From Anaerobacillus sp. (lineage in GTDB: Bacteria; Bacillota; Bacilli; Bacillales_H; Anaerobacillaceae): DNA of 6,796 nt. The translations under genes were made by a program, and so were the position numbers. The notes beneath the pieces are model-generated. The model worked only from the letters and a program-made list of their open reading frames with translations. It searched no databases and was not told where the DNA came from. The DNA lies in contig SKOL01000709.1 of the NCBI GenBank assembly GCA_007120055.1, positions 1-6,796 of the forward strand, given 5' to 3'. The first letter of the stretch is position 1, and every line of letters begins with the position of its first letter. This document shows, piece after piece, positions 1-5,598 of this stretch.

Positions 1-63
1 ACAGAATTTCAAAATTCAAAACCGGATAAAGCAAAAGAATACGACTATAAAATGGGTATTTAA
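1..63 (+). CDS. ylbG: YlbG family protein (DUF2129 / UPF0298), C-terminal fragment
   Basis: Frame 1 is open from the left edge to a TAA at 61-63 and encodes 20 residues ending in KAKEYDYKMGI. From memory this closely matches the C-terminus of B. subtilis YlbG, a small cytoplasmic protein of about 90 residues and unknown biochemical role. YlbG normally sits just upstream of ylbH (rsmD), as here, which supports the call. Only the tail is present, so the start, the fold and most of the protein cannot be examined. A hairpin 12 bases after the stop probably ends its transcript. Confidence 0.8.
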   Translation, partial: TEFQNSKPDKAKEYDYKMGI

Positions 64-74
64 TGAATATATGA

Positions 75-110
75 TGGCTGACCGAGAGTTTAGGTCAGCT
101 ATTTCTATTC
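75..110 (+). terminator. Probable intrinsic terminator of ylbG
   Basis: The stem TGGCTGACC (75-83) pairs with GGTCAGCTA (93-101), with one G-T wobble, around a 9-base loop. A moderately T-rich tail (TTTCTATTCT) follows. The position just after the ylbG stop fits a terminator. The T-run is interrupted, so efficiency may be modest. Confidence 0.55.
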
Positions 111-130
111 TGTGGGCGCTTCCACTTTTC

Positions 131-217
131 CCTGTCTAGCTTCAGGCGCCATCGGCTCGACCGCTGCGGGCAGGTCTTCCACCCGTTTTCGCCGATAGGC
201 GGGCGCCTTGCGCTTTT
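131..217 (+). repeat. GC-rich foldback resembling a dispersed Bacillaceae intergenic repeat
   Basis: AGGCGCC (144-150) followed directly by ATCGGC (151-156) pairs with GCCGAT (191-196) and GGCGCCT (202-208). This gives a 13-bp stem with a 5-base bulge (197-201) on the right arm. A smaller CGGG/CCCG pairing (167-170 with 182-185) can form inside. The right arm leads into CTTGCGCTTTTTT, so the structure could also terminate rightward transcription. The edges CCTGTCTAGCTTCAGGCGCC and GGCGCCTTGCGCTTTTTT resemble an intergenic repeat I recall from many Bacillaceae genomes; this is from memory, not a search. The element is clearly richer in GC than its surroundings. Confidence 0.55.
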
Positions 218-222
218 TTCAT

Positions 223-252
223 AAAAAAATCCTCGTAGGATTTCCTACGAGG
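223..252 (-). terminator. Strong leftward intrinsic terminator
   Basis: CCTCGTAGGA (231-240) and TCCTACGAGG (243-252) form a perfect 10-bp inverted repeat with a very small loop. On the minus strand the hairpin is followed by A and seven Ts (complement of 223-229), the classic intrinsic terminator layout. On the plus strand the A-run precedes the hairpin, so it is not a good rightward terminator. No convincing leftward gene lies immediately to its right, so the transcript it ends is unidentified; see the findings. Confidence 0.65.
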
Positions 253-262
253 TGCCTAATAT

Positions 263-388
263 CAAAAACAAATACCGATTAGTGTTTGTTTTTGTTCAAG
301 GCTATGGGAGAGGAGAAACCGGAGGAAGAACTTATGGGGAAACGTAAGCCTTCTCCGCGGTTGTCAACAACATGAGATATTCATGTTG
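263..388 (+). ncRNA. Structured region upstream of rsmD, candidate ylbH leader
   Basis: Three hairpins follow one another. A: CAAAAACAAA (263-272) with TTTGTTTTTG (285-294), perfect 10 bp. B: AACC/GGTT (317-320/359-362), GGAG/CTCC (321-324/353-356), AAG/CTT (326-328/350-352) and CTTATG/CGTAAG (331-336/343-348), capped by loop GGGAAA. C: CAACATGA/TCATGTTG (368-375/381-388). Pair 335/344 is U-G on the plus strand but would be A-C on the minus strand, favouring a rightward RNA. A conserved RNA element called the ylbH leader is known upstream of this gene in Bacillus; position and structure fit, but I have not compared it with the family model. GTTG (360-363) can pair instead with CAAC (368-371), which would disrupt both B and C. 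The AT-rich stretch 389-498 shows nothing further that I can support. Confidence 0.5.
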
Positions 389-539
389 CTAATTTTATTA
401 TGGCCATTGAAAAATGATATATACGTCATTTGTTTTATTTGCAATTTTCGATTAATTTTAAAATTTTATTAATAATTTGTTAAGATTTTTTATTTTTTAT
501 GGTAGGATTGGAAAAGATATGGGCAAATGTAACGAAAAT

Positions 540-545
540 AAGGTG
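540..545 (+). promoter_or_regulatory. Ribosome binding site that sets the rsmD start
   Basis: AAGGTG lies 10 bases before the ATG at 556. The in-frame upstream ATG at 499 is preceded only by an A/T run with no Shine-Dalgarno sequence, and the 19 residues it would add look unlike the N-terminus of the RsmD family. Confidence 0.65.
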
Positions 546-555
546 TGTGAAATGT

Positions 556-1105
556 ATGAGGGTTATTTCAGGTTTATGTAAAGGGAGACCTTTGAAAGCG
601 GTTCCTGGTGTTGGGACTAGACCTACGACAGATAAAGTGAAAGAATCAATTTTTAATATTATCGGTCCTTTTTTTGAAGGTGGACAAGGTCTCGATCTGT
701 ATGCTGGTAGTGGAGGCCTAGGAGTTGAAGCGTTAAGTCGCGGAATTGATCAAATGATTTTTGTTGACCAAAGTTATAAAGCAATTGAAGTTGTTCAGCA
801 AAATTTAAAAAGTTGTCATTTTGAAGAGAAGGCAGAAGTTTATCGCAATGAGGCAAAACGAGCTTTAAAAGCTGTTGCAAAACGAGAAATGAAATTCAGT
901 GTCATCTTTCTTGATCCGCCTTATGCGAAGCAACGTCTAAAAGATGAGTTAATATTCATAAGCGAAAATGACCTCTTATCTAACCAAGGGGTAATTGTTG
1001 TAGAACATGACGCATCCGTAAAATTAAATCAAATGATAGGTAGTTTAACTTGTTATAGACAAGAAAAATATGGAGATACCGCGATTTCAATTTATAAAAA
1101 TTTAT

Positions 1106-1107
<2 letters not shown>
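556..1107 (+). CDS. rsmD: 16S rRNA (guanine(966)-N(2))-methyltransferase RsmD
   Basis: This is a cytoplasmic SAM-dependent methyltransferase that, by family knowledge, makes m2G966 in 16S rRNA of the small ribosomal subunit. The 183-residue product has the family N-terminus (MRVISG, then TRPTTDKVKESIFNI at 21-35). It has a Rossmann motif I, DLYAGSGGLGVEAL, at 47-60, and the N-methyltransferase catalytic motif DPPY at 120-123. Its length is typical for the family. I chose the ATG at 556 because MRVI is the usual family start and a ribosome binding site precedes it; an open frame extends upstream to 499 but that part is not conserved. It is the B. subtilis ylbH orthologue and lies upstream of coaD, as in many bacteria. 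The two genes may be cotranscribed across a 113-bp palindromic spacer. Confidence 0.93.
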
Positions 1108-1709
<602 letters not shown>

Positions 1710-1758
1710 TAGTTATCGAGGACCGATCAATGTGTAATTACATAAAAGAAATAATAGT

Positions 1759-1785
1759 GCCAAGCAGTCGCTTGGCCTTTATTTT
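1759..1785 (+). terminator. Intrinsic terminator after coaD
   Basis: GCCAAGC (1759-1765) pairs perfectly with GCTTGGC (1770-1776) around loop AGTC, followed by CTTTATTTT. The minus-strand side also has a T-rich flank (ACTATTATTTCTTTT), so it may stop leftward transcripts from spoVV as well. Confidence 0.8.
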
Positions 1786-1822
1786 GTAAAAGTTGGTTAG
1801 GAACCTCGCCCGACTTTTCATG

Positions 1823-2050
1823 TTAGATGGTGACGGGCTGCCGTCATGAACGTTTTGTATGGAAAAAGCAAAATGACGGTCGAGTTTCGCGAACGAGCCT
1901 CTGAGATTCGTTAGAAGTGCTCCTGCGGTTACTCGTCGCAAAGTTGCTTGAAGCAAATTCAAAGATGCACCTCATGATGTGATTGAGGTCAGTTACTTCA
2001 CAGCGAAGTGAGTGAACTCGACCGGAATTTTTCCATATTAGATGGTGACG
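1823..2050. repeat. Foldback element flanked by 13-bp direct repeats, coaD-spoVV gap
   Basis: The 389-bp gap holds no credible gene. TTAGATGGTGACG occurs at 1823-1835 and again at 2038-2050 as an exact direct repeat, each preceded by a similar T-rich stretch. Between them lie inverted repeats: TATGGAAAAA (1858-1867) with TTTTTCCATA (2028-2037), and CGGTCGAGTT (1877-1886) with AACTCGACCG (2015-2024). Smaller hairpins sit at GTGACGG/CCGTCAT (1831-1845 region), TTGCTT/AAGCAA (1944-1956), ACCTCA/TGAGGT (1969-1989) and GGTGA/TCACC (2044-2060). The short leftward reading frames across it look spurious: they have low-complexity composition and no family resemblance. It looks like a dispersed non-coding repeat; copy number cannot be judged from this window. 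Confidence 0.6.
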
Positions 2051-2098
2051 ATAAATCACCCTCGTATGAAAAGACATTTAGGTGGGCGAGCTTGATAA

Positions 2099-3319
2099 TT
2101 ACACTTTAGTAACTTTGTTAAAGGCTAACAATACATAAACCATTAATGCAATTAACGTAAAATACGATCCGTATTGCAGTACCATATCCCAACCTCTATA
2201 AAACAATGAGTACGTATCGTTTTGTAGAAAAACAGGGATGGTGTTGCTTCCCTTTTCTAACACTTGTTGATCAACGTATAGAGGTTGCCAGAAAATGACA
2301 GTGAAAAAGGCTGCGAACGTTCCGTGAAAAAGTCTTGCGATAAAATAAGGTTTAAAGCGTATGTCCGTTTCTGCTAAAATGCTCGCCACTTGAGCTTGTA
2401 CGGAAAAACCACTAAAAGCTAAAATGAAACTTGTGACTACTACTTGTTGAAAAAGTGTAGCTGAGCTTGTTTGACTAGCCATTTTACCGCCTAACGTAAT
2501 TTCGAAAAGTCCAGAAATGAATGGTAAGCTTAACTCATTAGGTAACTGGAAAAACGCGAAAATAACGGTTACAAATAAAGATAAAAATGTAGTGATATCT
2601 AATAATGAGAGTACACGGTTAAGGACAGAAAATAAAATAATAAAACCGCCAATCATTAAGAGCGTATTTACTGATGATTGAACGGCATCCCCTAAAATTT
2701 TGCCGATAGGTCTACCGTCTTTTAGGCGTTCTTGGTGAAGTAAATGAAAAGCCGTTCTGAGTGAAATTCGTTTATTTTTATCTTTAGTTGGTTTTTTTTC
2801 TTTTGTATAACCGTGAAATCGCATTAATAATCCAACGCAAAAATTTCCTAAATAGTGTGCCGCCGCTAATATAATTCCTAATGCGGGATTATGAAAAAAA
2901 CCGACGGCGATTGCGCCGAAAATGAATAATGGGTTTGATGAATTCGTAAATGATACAAGTCTTTCGGCCTCGAACCTTGTAAGTTTATTTTCTTGGCGTA
3001 GCCTTGCTGTAAGTTTTGCACCAGCAGGATATCCTGAAGCTAGCCCCATTGCCCAAACAAATCCGCCTACTCCTGGAACGCGGAAAAGTGGCCGCATTAG
3101 TGGTTCTAGTATACTTCCTAAGAAGGAGACAACACCGAAACCAATTAAGAACTCCGATACAATAAAAAATGGTAAAAGTGAGGGAAACACGACTTCCCAC
3201 CACATCGTAAGCCCGCGCATAGACGCTTCAAAGGATTCCTTTGGAAAAACCATTAAGGAAAGAGCTAAAATGGTTGCGCTCATGGCGAGGATAATTGTTT
3301 TTAGCTTTGAGGCGTTCAA
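2099..3319 (-). CDS. spoVV: Sporulation integral membrane protein SpoVV (YlbJ), dipicolinate transporter
   Basis: In B. subtilis, SpoVV (formerly YlbJ) is made in the mother cell under sigma-E and moves dipicolinic acid across the outer forespore membrane. The product here is 406 residues, close to the known length of about 408, and is strongly hydrophobic with multiple membrane spans. An N-terminal span (about 8-26) is followed by the first gate-like region with FPSLLPFFIVSEFLIGFG, and a second gate-like region with LLMIGGFIILFSVLNRV lies in the middle of the protein. The conserved loop VPGVGGFVWAMGLASGYPAG and the motif FTNSSNPLFIFGA match my memory of YlbJ. I chose the TTG at 3319-3317, giving MNASKLK; the open frame could start at a TTG at 3349, but only the inner site has a well-placed ribosome binding site. 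It converges with coaD and diverges from ylbK. Confidence 0.9.
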   Translation of the reverse strand: MNASKLKTIILAMSATILALSLMVFPKESFEASMRGLTMWWEVVFPSLLPFFIVSEFLIGFGVVSFLGSILEPLMRPLFRVPGVGGFVWAMGLASGYPAGAKLTARLRQENKLTRFEAERLVSFTNSSNPLFIFGAIAVGFFHNPALGIILAAAHYLGNFCVGLLMRFHGYTKEKKPTKDKNKRISLRTAFHLLHQERLKDGRPIGKILGDAVQSSVNTLLMIGGFIILFSVLNRVLSLLDITTFLSLFVTVIFAFFQLPNELSLPFISGLFEITLGGKMASQTSSATLFQQVVVTSFILAFSGFSVQAQVASILAETDIRFKPYFIARLFHGTFAAFFTVIFWQPLYVDQQVLEKGSNTIPVFLQNDTYSLFYRGWDMVLQYGSYFTLIALMVYVLLAFNKVTKV

Positions 3320-3327
3320 TGGCCCAG

Positions 3328-3335
3328 CCTCCCTT
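3328..3335 (-). promoter_or_regulatory. Ribosome binding site that sets the spoVV start
   Basis: On the minus strand AAGGGAGG lies 8 bases before the TTG at 3319, ideal spacing. It lies inside any reading frame begun at the upstream TTG (3349), which itself has no comparable site. This makes the TTG at 3319 the likely start. Confidence 0.8.
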
Positions 3336-3373
3336 GAATAGTTGTACAATGATACATGTCCTATTAATCAATA

Positions 3374-3404
3374 TACGTATACACAAGCATTTTAGACCAT
3401 ATGA
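3374..3404 (-). promoter_or_regulatory. Possible sigma-E-type promoter of spoVV
   Basis: The minus strand carries TCATATG (3404-3398), close to the sigma-E -35 consensus, then a 16-base gap, then TATACGTA (3381-3374), a partial match to the -10 CATACAAT. The spacing is one or two bases longer than usual and the -10 is imperfect. The assignment leans on the known sigma-E control of the B. subtilis gene. Confidence 0.3.
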
Positions 3405-3459
3405 TTTTAAGAGATATTACGTTAATTTTTCGTTATAATCTTAACTAGAGGTAGTTCAA

Positions 3460-3572
3460 TGAATTTCATAATTCATTATTCTCGCCACTAAGATCAATAT
3501 ATAGTTGCGTCAAAACCATTCGCAAACTATATATTCCGTGGTGTGGCTCATTTATGGTAATTATGAAATTCA
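3460..3572. repeat. Long interrupted palindrome between spoVV and ylbK
   Basis: Three blocks pair in register: TGAATTTCATAATT (3460-3473) with AATTATGAAATTCA (3559-3572), perfect 14 bp; GCCAC (3484-3488) with GTGGC (3543-3547); and AATATATAGTTGCG (3496-3509) with CGCAAACTATATATT (3521-3535), one extra base on the right. The centre is about 11 bases. The two unpaired stretches in each arm are nearly equal in length (10 versus 11, and 7 versus 7), so the whole 113 bp folds as one long hairpin with two internal loops. No T-run follows, so it is not an obvious terminator. A TATAAT-like -10 at 3434-3439 lies upstream without a good -35, so whether the palindrome lies within the ylbK transcript is unknown. 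Confidence 0.75.
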
Positions 3573-3632
3573 CTCAGTTAATTAAAAAGAGTGTTGTTTT
3601 TCTAACTTTGTCTGTAGTTTACTTATGGTTAT

Positions 3633-3640
3633 AAGGGGGA
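3633..3640 (+). promoter_or_regulatory. Ribosome binding site that sets the ylbK start
   Basis: AAGGGGGA has its GG core ending 7 bases before the GTG at 3647. The alternative in-frame GTG at 3641 directly abuts this site, too close for initiation. Confidence 0.75.
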
Positions 3641-3646
3641 GTGGTT

Positions 3647-4429
3647 GTGTCGGAGCCAAAGGTTGGTTTAGCACTAGGTTCTGGAGGTGCAAGGGGCTTT
3701 GCTCATATTGGTGTTATAAAAGTTTTGGAGGAAGCCAATATCCCGATACATTGTATTGCAGGAAGTAGTATGGGGGCTCTTGTAGGAGCATTTTATGGAT
3801 GTGGCTATACTCCAAAGGAAATGGCAAAAATGGCTTTGCATTTTCAGAGGAAATACTTTTTAGATTTCACTGTTCCTAAAATGGGTTTAATTTCTGGAGA
3901 AAAAATAAAGCAACTAATTAGAATTTTAACAAAGGGGCAAAGTATTGAAGATTTAAAGATAGACTTATCAATTGTTGCTACCGATCTTTTAAAAGGTGAA
4001 AAAGTAGTATTTAATGAAGGGGATATTGCATCTGCGCTTAGAGCCAGTATTTCTATTCCTGGAATATTTGTTCCAGAACAAAGTGGTGATAAACTTTTAG
4101 TTGATGGAGCGGTAGTAGATCGTGTGCCTGTATCAGAAGTTAAAAAATTAAATGCCGAAATTATTATTGCAGTGGATGTATCTTTTTTTGAAGTAGAACC
4201 TAAAATAACTTCCATCTTTGATGTGATTATGCAAAGTATGGATATCATGGAACGTGAGATGATTCGCACGAGAGAAATTGAAAGTGATATTATGATAAAA
4301 CCAATGATTAATCAATATAGTTCTACTGCATTTAAAAATGTTGATATAATTATTGCCCACGGTGAAGAGGCAGCAAGAAATAAGTTGCCAGAAATTCAAC
4401 ATCTGTTAGAGGAATGGAAGGAGAAATAA
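3647..4429 (+). CDS. ylbK: Patatin-like phospholipase family protein YlbK (RssA-like)
   Basis: This belongs to the patatin-like serine hydrolases, which cleave acyl esters using a Ser-Asp dyad; the physiological substrate of YlbK is not established to my knowledge. The 260-residue product has the oxyanion-hole motif GSGGARG (11-17), the nucleophile elbow GSSMG (39-43, Ser41), and the dyad aspartate in DGA (Asp153). All catalytic elements are intact. There is no signal peptide or obvious membrane span, so it is probably cytoplasmic. I chose the GTG at 3647 over the GTG at 3641 on ribosome-binding-site spacing, which also gives the length I recall for the B. subtilis protein. It is separated from ddcP by one base, so the two are almost certainly cotranscribed. 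Confidence 0.9.
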   Translation: MSEPKVGLALGSGGARGFAHIGVIKVLEEANIPIHCIAGSSMGALVGAFYGCGYTPKEMAKMALHFQRKYFLDFTVPKMGLISGEKIKQLIRILTKGQSIEDLKIDLSIVATDLLKGEKVVFNEGDIASALRASISIPGIFVPEQSGDKLLVDGAVVDRVPVSEVKKLNAEIIIAVDVSFFEVEPKITSIFDVIMQSMDIMEREMIRTREIESDIMIKPMINQYSSTAFKNVDIIIAHGEEAARNKLPEIQHLLEEWKEK

Positions 4430-4430
4430 G

Positions 4431-5477
4431 ATGTCCATAATTGAAAAAAAACCACCATTTAAAAAACGGTGGATTGTTATTATTGTTTTGCTATTATTTA
4501 TTAACTTTTATCAATTTCCTTACTATTTTACAAAGCCTGGTGATGCAAAAGTTTTAAATACGGTGATCGAAGTAGAAAATGCCTATAAAGACGAAGGAAC
4601 ATTTATGCTGACTACAGTACGAATGGGGAAGGCAAATACAATTACTTATTTATGGGCTTATATGAGTGATGCAAGAGAATTAATTCATGAAGAGTTTATT
4701 CGAAGAAGTGGAGAAACGGATCAACAATATCATCATAGGCAGTTAATGATGATGAGTTCGTCTCAAGATATTGCTACGATCCTTGCCTATAAAAAAGCAG
4801 GGAAAGAAGCTTACTATAAAAATTATGGTGTTATTGTTACGGGGATGATTGAGGAAATGCCTGCTTATGATGCGTTACAATTAGGAGATGTGATTGTTGC
4901 CGTTGATGGCACAACCGTTAAAACTGTTGATGATTTGTTAGAAGAGCTTGGTGAAAAAGAGAAAAATGATGACGTTTTACTTTCGATCATTCGTAACGAT
5001 GCAGAAACAGATGTTGAATTACATGTGGCCTCTTTCCCAGAAGAAATAGACGAAACCGGTGAGAGGTTTGGTATAGGGATTACAAGCCCTGTAACAAAAC
5101 GGGAATTAAAAGTGAACCCTCCTCTGAAGATTGATACAGATGAAATTGGTGGCCCTTCTGCTGGCTTGATGTTTTCCCTTGAAATTTTTAACCAGTTAAG
5201 TGAAGGCGATATTACAAAAGGATATCACATTGCTGGTACTGGTTCCGTCAACGAAGACGGAGAAGTAGGGCGTATCGGTGGGGTAAAACAAAAAGTGATT
5301 GCAGCTGAGCGTGCAGGAGCACATTTCTTTTTTGCTCCTAATGAATTTGATTCTGAAACATCAAATTACGTTGTAGCTGTAGAAACCGCTGAAAGTATTA
5401 ATGCGAAGATGAAGATAGTTCCTGTTGATACATTTGAGGAAGCTATTGAATTTTTAGAAAACCTTGATCCGAAGTAG
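4431..5477 (+). CDS. ddcP: Membrane-anchored PDZ and Lon-type serine protease DdcP (YlbL)
   Basis: In B. subtilis this protease (YlbL, renamed DdcP) works alongside CtpA to degrade the cell-division inhibitor YneA, allowing recovery from the DNA-damage checkpoint. The 348-residue product has a basic N-terminus and one membrane span (about 13-31), which would place the catalytic part outside the cytoplasmic membrane. A PDZ domain follows at roughly 130-205 (GVIVTGMIEEMPAYDALQLG, then GDVIVAVDG). A Lon (S16) protease domain spans about 210-345, with nucleophile Ser243 in GGPSAG and Lys286 in GGVKQK; the 43-residue spacing equals that of the Lon dyad. The ATG follows the ylbK stop by one base, and its AAGGAG (4418-4423) lies inside the end of ylbK, implying translational linkage. 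The S16/PDZ layout is also that of SepM-type pheromone-processing proteases, so substrate assignment rests on synteny. Confidence 0.93.
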   Translation: MSIIEKKPPFKKRWIVIIVLLLFINFYQFPYYFTKPGDAKVLNTVIEVENAYKDEGTFMLTTVRMGKANTITYLWAYMSDARELIHEEFIRRSGETDQQYHHRQLMMMSSSQDIATILAYKKAGKEAYYKNYGVIVTGMIEEMPAYDALQLGDVIVAVDGTTVKTVDDLLEELGEKEKNDDVLLSIIRNDAETDVELHVASFPEEIDETGERFGIGITSPVTKRELKVNPPLKIDTDEIGGPSAGLMFSLEIFNQLSEGDITKGYHIAGTGSVNEDGEVGRIGGVKQKVIAAERAGAHFFFAPNEFDSETSNYVVAVETAESINAKMKIVPVDTFEEAIEFLENLDPK

Positions 5478-5478
5478 C

Positions 5479-5598
5479 AGTTTTGATTTGAAGTGTTGAG
5501 TTTTGAGTGAAGAGTTATGAGTTGTGTGAGCGAATGCTCCGAAGCATTTACCTACAAAAAACTCAAAACTCAAAATTCAACACTCAACACTGAAAACT
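5479..5598. repeat. Palindromic element filling the ddcP-tmcAL gap, possible two-way terminator
   Basis: AGTTTT (5479-5484) pairs with AAAACT (5593-5598). GTGTTGAGTTTTGAGT (5493-5508) pairs with ACTCAAAATTCAACAC (5568-5583), 16 bp with one wobble. The core AATGCT (5533-5538) pairs with AGCATT (5543-5548) around loop CCGA. Each arm is built from short direct repeats of a TTGAGTTT type. The element starts just after the ddcP stop and its right end overlaps the tmcAL stop codon. Between convergent genes such a hairpin could stop both transcripts, although neither side has a long T-run. Confidence 0.75.

Noticed and set aside
253..360. Leftward short frame ending before the minus-strand terminator
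   Set aside because: A frame is open on the minus strand from about 370 to 265, but it has no plausible start codon with a ribosome binding site and no recognisable sequence.
659..880. Leftward 73-codon frame opposite rsmD
   Set aside because: It is antisense to the SAM-binding region of RsmD, with glutamine/leucine-rich chance composition.
1738..2077. Two overlapping leftward reading frames of 74 and 77 codons in the coaD-spoVV gap
   Set aside because: They lie across inverted and direct repeats and the coaD terminator, have no recognisable domain and overlap each other in different frames. They look like chance frames in a non-coding repeat.
2922..3341. Rightward 139-codon frame opposite spoVV
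   Set aside because: It is the antisense shadow of a well-supported conserved membrane protein gene, with no family resemblance of its own.
3629..3634. TTATAA with an upstream TG as a -10 for ylbK
   Set aside because: It overlaps the ribosome binding site, so a transcript starting there would lack the Shine-Dalgarno sequence.
3844..4402. Leftward frames of 141 and 84 codons opposite ylbK
   Set aside because: They are antisense to a gene whose catalytic motifs are all intact, and no independent protein family is visible.
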